Shown: positions 45,401-57,000 of the stretch, piece after piece | How positions within the stretch are numbered: the first letter of the stretch is position 1 | Layout of the letters: each line of letters starts with the position of its first letter | From: Mesostigma viride | Lineage: Eukaryota > Streptophyta > Mesostigmatophyceae > Mesostigmatales > Mesostigmataceae | DNA: 64,000 nucleotides | Direction: 5' to 3' | NCBI GenBank assembly: GCA_009746045.1 | Contig: RPFO01000629.1 | Span: 1 to 64,000, forward strand | The notes under the pieces: generated by a model | The model's input: the letters and a program-made list of their open reading frames with translations, nothing else | The model's database searches: none | Told to the model about the DNA's origin: nothing | Program-made: the position numbers and the translations under genes

Positions 45401-47701
45401 GCTGTCTAGTGTGAATGGTATGCACCGATGTTGTATTCCAGAACATGTGTGTCGTGCAGGGTGGGATGTTCCCTGGAATCTGCCCGTGTCTTCTCCCCCC
45501 TTGTCTTCGTATCACAAACGCACTTGAATATGTGGATGCACAGGCATCTGCACGCACAGCTGTTGGTGGATTTGTCCCTGCTGCTACTGTGTCCTTCTTA
45601 AGCTTCTTCCATCAAGAAAAACTGTGGCCGCAGTGCGCCCATGCATGACATCATCATGGATATACTGGCCAGCTTACAGGGCTTCGTAGCAAGCCCTAGT
45701 GTACGATAGAGCAGTGCCTGCTGCAGCATGGGCGCAAGTCCTCTCGTGGGCGCACTAGTACCTGAATTGCATGCCTTCCTTTGCCCATTGCACGTTGCCT
45801 TTGCCTCCCTGCCCCGCAGATGGTGCAGGGAAGCATCAAGGAATTGGTCTACATTGCCCTGCAGTACATGCACATGTCGCATGACCAGGTGAGCGCATGC
45901 CCATCCGCCTGCAGTACACACAGATGTCGCATGATCAGGTAAGATCCCAGGCGTCGCCAGCTGGCCGCTGCGGAGGTTACTTCGGTAATGGAACAGTGTT
46001 GCTCGTGGGGATCCAACCTTGCATGCATTTATTTGTACAGCAATCATGCATCCCAGCAATCCATGCCTTTAGACCAAGCTTCCGTGCGGCATGTTCAGAT
46101 GATGCCCAATGCATGGGTCTGCAGCCGCATGCCACCACAAGCAGATGTAACTTGGGAATGTGCCACCTTTAAGGTAGGCAGCACGGTGGCTGCAGGCTTG
46201 TGCCAGCATGGCAAGCGGCTTTGCCGAAGTGCGGTGTACAATAAGTATTGAATCCATTGAAGTGGTGGGTTGACGTGGCAGCATGGGGAGGAGTTAGGAA
46301 ATTATCGCGCGGAAACCTTTTGCCACCTGCGGCAAAGGTTCCGCACAATATTATACCGGAGTTAACCACTCTCCGGTACACTCAAGTTAATTCCGGAATT
46401 AACGAGTGCACGGCATGAGCACTGTGGCCGGGGGGGACCTGACTCGCCCTCATGTTGCATGTGCTGTCGCGGCGCGTGGCATGTGCGGCCCTTCCGGCAC
46501 GTGTTAATGCCAAACTGGCGCGTTTCGGCCACGAACCGGCGCATGCTGGTGCCTGCAGATGGAGGAGTGGGAGCGGGACATCAACCAGTTCATCGCGGAC
46601 GAGAGCGAGGACCTGTTCAACTGTCGCGGGCAAGGTGCGCGGTGTAGGGGGGCTGTTCCAGTGTCGCGGGCAAGGTGCGTAGTGGGGGGGACCTGTTCAA
46701 CTGTCGCGGGCAAGGTGCGCGGTGTAGGGGGGCCGTTCCAGTGTCGCGGGCAAGGTGCGTAGTGGGGGGGACCTGTTCAACTGTCGCGGGCAAGGTGCGC
46801 GGTGTAGGGGGGCTGTTCCAGTGTCGCGGGTGAGGTGCGTAGTGGGGGGGACCTGTTCAAATGTCACGGGCCAGGTGCACGGTGGGGGGGCAGGTGTATG
46901 CATGGTTTGGTTTGACATGTCATTCATGATGATGCTGCCTACTGCGTGGGTGCACGACCTGGCTGGATGGCTTGAAGAACTTTGTTGTGCAACATAGAGA
47001 GCGAGGGCTGCCCTTGCAATATTGACAGCATGCGATGGCCTGTAGCAGTTGACCCGAGGAGAGCAGGAATAGACGCGCAGGCGTTTGTTTGGTTTCCGGA
47101 AACCCATGCTTTGCGCTGGCTGTTGGCACGGGCCAGCTACGGGCAGATATCTGTGGATGCGTAGGCCCGTTTGTGGCTGCTGGCCTCTGTTGCCCATGCA
47201 CGCCAGTACCGCGGCCAAAGGTAGTGCATGCAGAGGTGCTGGGTGCCCTCTTTCTGTGTACCCGAGGTCCGCCTCAGTATCGGTATGGGGCCAGCGTCGC
47301 GTCTTCTTCTGACATCATGCAGCATATGCAGTGGACGGGTATTATCTTGCAAGGGCTTGGCGGTCTGACAGTGGCCCCTGGAGCTGCAGTGTGTGATGCG
47401 CAGAAAGTATGCAGTGTGCATGACCCGTGAGTGCTGCTGCAGCGGCCGTGCTATGTGTGCCTTTCTGTACTCATCTTATGCCATGCCATGCCATGCCATG
47501 TCGGGGCGGCGTGTCATGCGTTGGGTGTGCTGGGTGGACCTTCCTTCCCCCCCTTTTCTCGTGGCAGGGGAGAACCTTTTTGAGGAGCTGGGCGACGTGT
47601 TCGGCCCTGAAGCGCTCAAGAAGCTGCTGGAGGCCGTGTTCGCGCGATTCCGCGACGCAGACGCCGCGAGGGAGGCCGATGCGGGGGGGACGTGGTGGAA
47701 G
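36471..47701 (+). CDS. Importin-9-like karyopherin beta, N-terminal 432 codons in 13 exons (3' end outside window)
   Basis: A nuclear transport receptor of the HEAT-repeat importin-beta superfamily. Exons: 36471-36597, 37069-37130, 37880-37972, 40372-40543, 41722-41837, 42487-42573, 43291-43401, 44301-44364, 44699-44835, 45074-45121, 45820-45888, 46559-46634, 47568-47701. They join in frame without breaks (1296 nt). The importin-beta N-terminal region is DPVTRKFAEDQLIQG. Family-typical pieces follow: IRQLAAVVLKQYVKEHW, FRPPVV, DAIRQLLP, SLDWPDEWPDLL, VQGSLQCL, LKVVSTALQNFP, acidic DAGYDSDGDL, MEEWERDINQFIADESED and GTWWK. Order and spacing follow animal and plant importin-9, which binds histones and ribosomal proteins. 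Importin-9 is about 1000 residues, so roughly 60 percent is missing to the right, beyond the satellite. Intron 2 looks like an AT-AC intron; the others are GT-AG. Confidence 0.9.
37131..37879 (+). other. Putative U12-type AT-AC intron in the importin-like gene
   Basis: The donor is ATATCCTTG (consensus ATATCCTTT) and the acceptor ends CTCCAC. Joining exons 2 and 3 across these gives IRQLAAVVLKQYV, matching the family (IRQLA-VILKQYV in animals). The best GT-AG alternative (donor GTCAGA at 37126, acceptor CCTAG) removes the conserved R-Q-L. The branch region (GGTTACAAC shortly before the acceptor) matches the U12 consensus TTCCTTAAC only weakly. Confidence 0.7.
38347..39760. repeat. 74-bp minisatellite, ~19 units, in importin intron 3
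   Basis: Highly homogeneous units containing GATGGCGCGCCCATTCCTGA and CATCACGCGGCCGTGCCATC. Variants are few (gcgcCcat/gcgcAcat, cggcCGtg/cggcCAtg, catCcgc/catTcgc). Overlapping 66-codon minus-strand frames in every unit are repeat artefacts. Confidence 0.95.
39770..39885. repeat. ~36-bp repeat, three units
   Basis: Three copies built on GCCGCTCCCTTTTCTTCCCC with a CATGACAGGCAGGA link. They join the 74-bp array to the tetranucleotide tract. Confidence 0.8.
39916..40370 (+). repeat. (CCCA)n microsatellite ending at a 3' splice site
   Basis: About 113 tandem CCCA units with a single T interruption near 39956. The last unit runs straight into CACCAG, followed by exon 4 (GATGCGATCCGG), so the tetranucleotide occupies the whole polypyrimidine-tract position. 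Confidence 0.95.
41012..41265. repeat. 43-bp minisatellite, six units, importin intron 4
   Basis: Units contain GGGGATGCCATCCTCGATAT and AAAGTGCACC(C/G)AATGGC. Alternate units carry C or G at one site, hinting at an earlier two-unit repeat. Confidence 0.9.
43587..43662. repeat. 24-bp repeat, three units, importin intron 7
   Basis: GTGGTTTCTCAATA followed by TAAAGCGTTTG, CATAGCGTTTG or TATAGCGTCGG. Confidence 0.8.
45172..45431. repeat. 29-bp minisatellite, ~9 units, importin intron 10
   Basis: Units of TAGTGTGAATGGTATGC(A/T)C + CGATGTTGTC. Confidence 0.9.
45862..45944 (+). repeat. Duplicated exon 11 end with its splice donor
   Basis: The exon end GCAGTACATGCACATGTCGC-ATGACCAG|GTGAGC is repeated about 50 bp downstream as GCAGTACACACAGATGTCGC-ATGATCAG|GTAAGA. 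The downstream donor is closer to consensus than the genuine one. Confidence 0.85.
46311..46405. repeat. Dispersed palindromic repeat, copy 2 (in importin intron)
   Basis: See the copy at 26258-26372. Here the hairpin blocks are cleaner: AACCTTTTGCC-ACCT-GCGGCAAAGGTT and CCGGAGTTAACCACTCTCCGG-like pairing, then TTAATTCCGGAATTAA. Confidence 0.7.
46606..46880 (+). repeat. 79-bp minisatellite carrying copies of the exon 12 end and splice donor
   Basis: The unit starts inside exon 12 (GACCTGTTCAACTGTCGCGG-GCAAG|GTGCGC) and repeats at 46612, 46691, 46770 and 46849. Each unit has a second half-unit (TTCCAGTGTCGCGGGCAAGG). Several copies retain an intact GCAAG|GTGCGC donor. Confidence 0.92.
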
Positions 47702-48048
47702 GTGAGGAGGGAAACGGATGGTGGCTGGCGCAACCTATATATAGGGCCTGACTGGCCATCCTTCTGACTGTGGTGGCCCCTGCTTACCAGCATGGCACGG
47801 ATTTGCTGAGAAAATCTTCAATTTGTTGTTGCCGATGTTGTGACATGACAGTTGGACATCCAGGGCCATGTGTGGTTCTGCATGCTCGTGGTCGGCAGGA
47901 CTGCTGTATGCGCTGACTTAGGTCAAGGCCTGTCAAGGGTGTGCCTACCGCTGGGGATGTGGCAAAGGGTGACCTCCGGCTTTGTAACGCGTCCCCTATT
48001 CCAAGGCTGGCTGTGTTCAGCAACCAACGGGCACGTGGTTAACAGTTC

Positions 48049-51000
48049 CCGTCGCATTGCCTTCATATCTTCATGTGCCGGTCGCATTGCCTTCATGTGC
48101 CGGTCGCATTGCCTTCGTATCCTCATGTGCCGGTCGCATTGCCTTCATATCCTCATGTGCCGGTCGCATTGCCTTCATATCCTCATGTGCCGGTCGCATT
48201 GCCTTCGTATCCTCATGTGCCGGTCGCATTGCCTTCATATCCTCATGTGCCGGTCACATTGCCTTCGTATCCTCATGTGCCGGTCACATTGCCTTCATAT
48301 CCTCATGTGCCGGTCGCATTGCCTTCATATCCCCATGTGCCGGTCACATTGCCTTCATATCCCCATGTGCCGGTCGCATTGCCTTCATATCCCCATGTGC
48401 CGGTCACATTGCCTTCATATCCTCATGTGCCGGTCGCATTGCCTTCATATCCTCATGTGCCGGTCGCATTGCCTTCGTATCCCCATGTGCCGGTCGCATT
48501 GCCTTCATATCCTCATGTGCCGGTCGCATTGCCTTCATATCCTCATGTGCCGGTCACATTGCCTTCATATCCCCATGTGCCGGTCACATTGCCTTCATAT
48601 CCTCATGTGCCGGTCACATTGCCTTCATATCCTCATGTGCCGGTCACATTGCCTTCATATCCTCATGTGCCGGTCGCATTGCCTTCGTATCCCCATGTGC
48701 CGGTCGCATTGCCTTCATATCCCCATGTGCCGGTCACATTGCCTTCATATCCCCATGTGCCGGTCGCATTGCCTTCATATCCTCATGTGCCGGTCGCATT
48801 GCCTTCATATCCTCATGTGCCGGTCACATTGCCTTCGTATCCCCATGTGCCGGTCACATTGCCTTCGTATCCTCATGTGCCGGTCACATTGCCTTCGTAT
48901 CCTCATGTGCCGGTCGCATTGCCTTCATATCCTCATGTGCCGGTCACATTGCCTTCGTATCCTCATGTGCCGGTCGCATTGCCTTCATATCCCCATGTGC
49001 CGGTCACATTGCCTTCATATCCTCATGTGCCGGTCGCATTGCCTTCATATCCCCATGTGCCGGTCGCATTGCCTTCGTATCCTCATGTGCCGGTCACATT
49101 GCCTTCATATCCTCATGTGCCGGTCACATTGCCTTCGTATCCCCATGTGCTGGTCACATTGCCTTCGTATCCTCATGTGCCGGTCGCATTGCCTTCATAT
49201 CCTCATGTGCCGGTCACATTGCCTTCGTATCCCCATGTGCCGGTCGCATTGCCTTCATATCCCCATGTGCCGGTCGCATTGCCTTCATATCCCCATGTGC
49301 CGGTCGCATTGCCTTCGTATCCTCATGTGCCGGTCACATTGCCTTCGTATCCCCATGTGCCGGTCACATTGCCTTCGTATCCCCATGTGCCGGTCGCATT
49401 GCCTTCGTCTCCTCATGTGCCGGTCGCATTGCCTTCATGTGCCGGTCGCATTGCCTTCATGTGCCGGTCGCATTGCCTTCGTATCCTCATGTGCCGGTCA
49501 CATTGCCTTCGTATCCCCATGTGCCGGTCTCATTGCCTTCATATCCCCATGTGCCGGTCTCATTGCCTTCGTATCCTCATGTGCCGGTCACATTGCCTTC
49601 ATATCCTCATGTGCCGGTCACATTGCCTTCGTATCCTCATGTGCCGGTCACATTGCCTTCGTATCCCCATGTGCCGGTCACATTGCCTTCATATCCCCAT
49701 GTGCCGGTCACATTGCCTTCGTATCCTCATGTGCCGGTCACATTGCCTTCATATCCTCATGTGCCGGTCACATTGCCTTCGTATCCCCATGTGCCGGTCG
49801 CATTGCCTTCATATCCTCATGTGCCGGTCACATTGCCTTCGTCTCCTCATGTGCCGGTCACATTGCCTTCATATCCCCATGTGCCGGTCACATTGCCTTC
49901 ATATCCCCATGTGCCGGTCACATTGCCTTCATATCCCCATGTGCCGGTCACATTGCCTTCATATCCTCATGTGCCGGTCGCATTGCCTTCGTATCCTCAT
50001 GTGCCGGTCACATTGCCTTCATATCCTCATGTGCCGGTCGCATTGCCTTCGTATCCTCATGTGCCGGTCACATTGCCTTCGTATCCCCATGTGCCGGTCA
50101 CATTGCCTTCATATCCTCATGTGCCGGTCGCATTGCCTTCATATCCTCATGTGCCGGTCACATTGCCTTCGTATCCCCATGTGCCGGTCACATTGCCTTC
50201 ATATCCTCATGTGCCGGTCACATTGCCTTCATATCCTCATGTGCCGGTCACATTGCCTTCATATCCCCATGTGCCGGTCACATTGCCTTCATATCCTCAT
50301 GTGCCGGTCACATTGCCTTCGTATCCTCATGTGCCGGTCACATTGCCTTCATATCCTCATGTGCCGGTCACATTGCCTTCATATCCCCATGTGCCGGTCA
50401 CATTGCCTTCATATCCCCATGTGCCGGTCACATTGCCTTCATATCCTCATGTGCCGGTCACATTGCCTTCATATCCCCATGTGCCGGTCACATTGCCTTC
50501 GTATCCTCATGTGCCGGTCACATTGCCTTCGTATCCCCATGTGCCGGTCACATTGCCTTCGTATCCTCATGTGCCGGTCGCATTGCCTTCATATCCCCAT
50601 GTGCCGGTCACATTGCCTTCGTATCCTCATGTGCCGGTCACATTGCCTTCATATCCTCATGTGCCGGTCACATTGCCTTCGTATCCCCATGTGCCGGTCG
50701 CATTGCCTTCATATCCTCATGTGCCGGTCGCATTGCCTTCGTATCCTCATGTGCCGGTCACATTGCCTTCATATCCCCATGTGCCGGTCGCATTGCCTTC
50801 ATATCCTCATGTGCCGGTCACATTGCCTTCGTCTCCTCATGTGCCGGTCACATTGCCTTCGTATCCTCATGTGCCGGTCGCATTGCCTTCATATCCTCAT
50901 GTGCCGGTCACATTGCCTTCATCCTCATGTGCCGGTCACATTGCCTTCATATCCCATGTGCCGGTCACATTGCCTTCATATCCTCATGTGCCGGTCACAT

Positions 51001-54000
51001 TGCCTTCATATCCTCATGTGCCGGTCACATTGCCTTCGTATCCCCATGTGCCGGTCACATTGCCTTCATATCCTCATGTGCCGGTCACATTGCCTTCATA
51101 TCCCATGTGCCGGTCACATTGCCTTCATATCCTCATGTGCCGGTCACATTGCCTTCATATCCCATGTGCCGGTCACATTGCCTTCATATCCTCATGTGCC
51201 GGTCACATTGCCTTCATATCCCCATGTGCCGGTCGCATTGCCTTCATATCCTCATGTGCCGGTCACATTGCCTTCATATCCTCATGTGCCGGTCGCATTG
51301 CCTTCATATCCCATGTGCCGGTCACATTGCCTTCATATCCTCATGTGCCGGTCACATTGCCTTCATCTCCTCATGTGCCGGTCACATTGCCTTCATATCC
51401 CATGTGCCGGTCACATTGCCTTCATATCCTCATGTGCCGGTCACATTGCCTTCATATCCTCATGTGCCGGTCACATTGCCTTCGTATCCCCATGTGCCGG
51501 TCACATTGCCTTCATATCCTCATGTGCCGGTCACATTGCCTTCATATCCCCATGTGCCGGTCACATTGCCTTCATATCCTCATGTGCCGGTCACATTGCC
51601 TTCATATCCCATGTGCCGGTCGCATTGCCTTCATATCCCCATGTGCCGGTCACATTGCCTTCATATCCTCATGTGCCGGTCACATTGCCTTCGTATCCTC
51701 ATGTGCCGGTCACATTGCCTTCATATCCCATGTGCCGGTCGCATTGCCTTCGTATCCTCATGTGCCGGTCACATTGCCTTCATATCCTCATGTGCCGGTC
51801 ACATTGCCTTCATATCCCCATGTGCCGGTCACATTGCCTTCATATCCTCATGTGCCGGTCACATTGCCTTCATATCCCATGTGCCGGTCACATTGCCTTC
51901 ATATCCCATGTGCCGGTCACATTGCCTTCATATCCCCATGTGCCGGTCACATTGCCTTCATATCCTCATGTGCCGGTCGCATTGCCTTCGTATCCCCATG
52001 TGCCGGTCACATTGCCTTCATATCCCCATGTGCCGGTCGCATTGCCTTCATATCCTCATGTGCCGGTCACATTGCCTTCATATCCCCATGTGCCGGTCGC
52101 ATTGCCTTCATATCCTCATGTGCCGGTCACATTGCCTTCATATCCTCATGTGCCGGTCGCATTGCCTTCATATCCCCATGTGCCGGTCACATTGCCTTCA
52201 TATCCCCATGTGCCGGTCACATTGCCTTCGTATCCCATGTGCCGGTCACATTGCCTTCGTATCCCATGTGCCGGTCGCATTGCCTTCATATCCTCATGTG
52301 CCGGTCACATTGCCTTCGTATCCCCATGTGCCGGTCACATTGCCTTCATATCCCCATGTGCCGGTCACATTGCCTTCATATCCCCATGTGCCGGTCACAT
52401 TGCCTTCGTATCCCCATGTGCCGGTCACATTGCCTTCATATCCCATGTGCCGGTCACATTGCCTTCATATCCCATGTGCCGGTCACATTGCCTTCGTATC
52501 CTCATGTGCCGGTCACATTGCCTTCATATCCCATGTGCCGGTCACATTGCCTTCGTATCCTCATGTGCCGGTCACATTGCCTTCGTATCCCCATGTGCCG
52601 GTCACATTGCCTTCGTATCCCATGTGCCGGTCACATTGCCTTCATATCCTCATGTGCCGGTCACATTGCCTTCGTATCCTCATGTGCCGGTCACATTGCC
52701 TTCATATCCTCATGTGCCGGTCACATTGCCTTCATATCCTCATGTGCCGGTCACATTGCCTTCGTATCCTCATGTGCCGGTCACATTGCCTTCGTATCCT
52801 CATGTGCCGGTCACATTGCCTTCATATCCTCATGTGCCGGTCACATTGCCTTCATATCCTCATGTGCCGGTCACATTGCCTTCGTATCCCCATGTGCCGG
52901 TCACATTGCCTTCGTATCCCCATGTGCCGGTCGCATTGCCTTCGTATCCTCATGTGCCGGTCACATTGCCTTCATATCCCCATGTGCCGGTCGCATTGCC
53001 TTCATATCCCCATGTGCCGGTCACATTGCCTTCGTATCCTCATGTGCCGGTCACATTGCCTTCATATCCTCATGTGCCGGTCGCATTGCCTTCGTATCCT
53101 CATGTGCCGGTCACATTGCCTTCGTATCCTCATGTGCCGGTCGCATTGCCTTCATATCCCCATGTGCCGGTCACATTGCCTTCATATCCCCATGTGCCGG
53201 TCGCATTGCCTTCATATCCTCATGTGCCGGTCACATTGCCTTCATCTCCTCATGTGCCGGTCACATTGCCTTCATATCCCCATGTGCCGGTCACATTGCC
53301 TTCATATCCCCATGTGCCGGTCGCATTGCCTTCATATCCTCATGTGCCGGTCACATTGCCTTCGTATCCCCATGTGCCGGTCACATTGCCTTCATATCCT
53401 CATGTGCCGGTCACATTGCCTTCATCTCCTCATGTGCCGGTCACATTGCCTTCATATCCCATGTGCCGGTCACATTGCCTTCATATCCCATGTGCCGGTC
53501 GCATTGCCTTCATATCCTCATGTGCCGGTCACATTGCCTTCGTATCCCCATGTGCCGGTCACATTGCCTTCATATCCCCATGTGCCGGTCACATTGCCTT
53601 CATATCCCCATGTGCCGGTCACATTGCCTTCGTATCCTCATGTGCCGGTCACATTGCCTTCATATCCTCATGTGCCGGTCACATTGCCTTCATATCCTCA
53701 TGTGCCGGTCACATTGCCTTCATATCCTCATGTGCCGGTCACATTGCCTTCATATCCTCATGTGCCGGTCACATTGCCTTCATATCCCCATGTGCCGGTC
53801 GCATTGCCTTCGTATCCTCATGTGCCGGTCGCATTGCCTTCATATCCTCATGTGCCGGTCACATTGCCTTCATATCCTCATGTGCCGGTCGCATTGCCTT
53901 CATATCCTCATGTGCCGGTCACATTGCCTTCATATCCCCATGTGCCGGTCACATTGCCTTCATATCCCCATGTGCCGGTCACATTGCCTTCATATCCTCA

Positions 54001-57000
54001 TGTGCCGGTCACATTGCCTTCATATCCTCATGTGCCGGTCACATTGCCTTCATATCCCCATGTGCCGGTCACATTGCCTTCGTATCCCCATGTGCCGGTC
54101 GCATTGCCTTCGTATCCTCATGTGCCGGTCGCATTGCCTTCGTATCCTCATGTGCCGGTCACATTGCCTTCATATCCTCATGTGCCGGTCACATTGCCTT
54201 CGTATCCTCATGTGCCGGTCACATTGCCTTCATATCCTCATGTGCCGGTCACATTGCCTTCATATCCCCATGTGCCGGTCACATTGCCTTCGTATCCTCA
54301 TGTGCCGGTCGCATTGCCTTCATATCCTCATGTGCCGGTCGCATTGCCTTCATATCCTCATGTGCCGGTCGCATTGCCTTCATATCCCCATGTGCCGGTC
54401 ACATTGCCTTCATATCCCCATGTGCCGGTCGCATTGCCTTCATATCCCCATGTGCCGGTCACATTGCCTTCATATCCCCATGTGCCGGTCACATTGCCTT
54501 CGTATCCTCATGTGCCGGTCACATTGCCTTCGTATCCTCATGTGCCGGTCGCATTGCCTTCATATCCTCATGTGCCGGTCACATTGCCTTCGTATCCCCA
54601 TGTGCCGGTCACATTGCCTTCGTATCCCCATGTGCCGGTCGCATTGCCTTCGTATCCTCATGTGCCGGTCACATTGCCTTCGTATCCTCATGTGCCGGTC
54701 ACATTGCCTTCATATCCTCATGTGCCGGTCACATTGCCTTCGTATCCTCATGTGCCGGTCACATTGCCTTCATATCCTCATGTGCCGGTCGCATTGCCTT
54801 CATATCCTCATGTGCCGGTCGCATTGCCTTCATATCCTCATGTGCCGGTCACATTGCCTTCGTATCCTCATGTGCCGGTCACATTGCCTTCGTATCCTCA
54901 TGTGCCGGTCACATTGCCTTCGTATCCTCATGTGCCGGTCACATTGCCTTCATATCCCCATGTGCCGGTCGCATTGCCTTCATATCCTCATGTGCCGGTC
55001 GCATTGCCTTCATATCCTCATGTGCCGGTCGCATTGCCTTCGTATCCTCATGTGCCGGTCACATTGCCTTCATATCCTCATGTGCCGGTCACATTGCCTT
55101 CGTATCCTCATGTGCCGGTCACATTGCCTTCATATCCCCATGTGCCGGTCGCATTGCCTTCATATCCTCATGTGCCGGTCACATTGCCTTCATATCCTCA
55201 TGTGCCGGTCGCATTGCCTTCATATCCTCATGTGCCGGTCACATTGCCTTCATATCCTCATGTGCCGGTCGCATTGCCTTCATCTCCTCATGTGCCGGTC
55301 ACATTGCCTTCATATCCCCATGTGCCGGTCGCATTGCCTTCATATCCTCATGTGCCGGTCGCATTGCCTTCATATCCTCATGTGCCGGTCGCATTGCCTT
55401 CATATCCTCATGTGCCGGTCACATTGCCTTCATATCCTCATGTGCCGGTCGCATTGCCTTCATATCCTCATGTGCCGGTCACATTGCCTTCATATCCCCA
55501 TGTGCCGGTCGCATTGCCTTCGTATCCTCATGTGCCGGTCACATTGCCTTCGTATCCTCATGTGCCGGTCGCATTGCCTTCATATCCTCATGTGCCGGTC
55601 ACATTGCCTTCATATCCTCATGTGCCGGTCACATTGCCTTCATATCCCCATGTGCCGGTCGCATTGCCTTCGTATCCTCATGTGCCGGTCACATTGCCTT
55701 CGTATCCTCATGTGCCGGTCGCATTGCCTTCGTATCCTCATGTGCCGGTCACATTGCCTTCATATCCTCATGTGCCGGTCACATTGCCTTCATATCCTCA
55801 TGTGCCGGTCGCATTGCCTTCATATCCTCATGTGCCGGTCACATTGCCTTCATATCCTCATGTGCCGGTCGCATTGCCTTCATATCCTCATGTGCCGGTC
55901 GCATTGCCTTCGTATCCTCATGTGCCGGTCACATTGCCTTCATATCCTCATGTGCCGGTCGCATTGCCTTCATATCCTCATGTGCCGGTCGCATTGCCTT
56001 CGTATCCTCATGTGCCGGTCGCATTGCCTTCATATCCTCATGTGCCGGTCGCATTGCCTTCATATCCTCATGTGCCGGTCGCATTGCCTTCGTATCCTCA
56101 TGTGCCGGTCGCATTGCCTTCGTATCCTCATGTGCCGGTCACATTGCCTTCATATCCTCATGTGCCGGTCGCATTGCCTTCGTATCCTCATGTGCCGGTC
56201 GCATTGCCTTCATATCCTCATGTGCCGGTCACATTGCCTTCATATCCTCATGTGCCGGTCACATTGCCTTCATATCCTCATGTGCCGGTCGCATTGCCTT
56301 CATATCCTCATGTGCCGGTCACATTGCCTTCGTATCCTCATGTGCCGGTCACATTGCCTTCATATCCTCATGTGCCGGTCACATTGCCTTCGTATCCTCA
56401 TGTGCCGGTCACATTGCCTTCATATCCTCATGTGCCGGTCACATTGCCTTCATATCCTCATGTGCCGGTCACATTGCCTTCATATCCCCATGTGCCGGTC
56501 ACATTGCCTTCATATCCTCATGTGCCGGTCACATTGCCTTCGTATCCTCATGTGCCGGTCACATTGCCTTCATATCCTCATGTGCCGGTCACATTGCCTT
56601 CATATCCCATGTGCCGGTCACATTGCCTTCATATCCCCATGTGCCGGTCACATTGCCTTCATATCCCCATGTGCCGGTCGCATTGCCTTCATATCCCATG
56701 TGCCGGTCACATTGCCTTCATATCCTCATGTGCCGGTCACATTGCCTTCATATCCCCATGTGCCGGTCACATTGCCTTCATATCCCATGTGCCGGTCACA
56801 TTGCCTTCATATCCCCATGTGCCGGTCACATTGCCTTCATATCCCATGTGCCGGTCGCATTGCCTTCATATCCCCATGTGCCGGTCACATTGCCTTCATA
56901 TCCTCATGTGCCGGTCACATTGCCTTCATATCCCATGTGCCGGTCGCATTGCCTTCATATCCCATGTGCCGGTCACATTGCCTTCATATCCTCATGTGCC

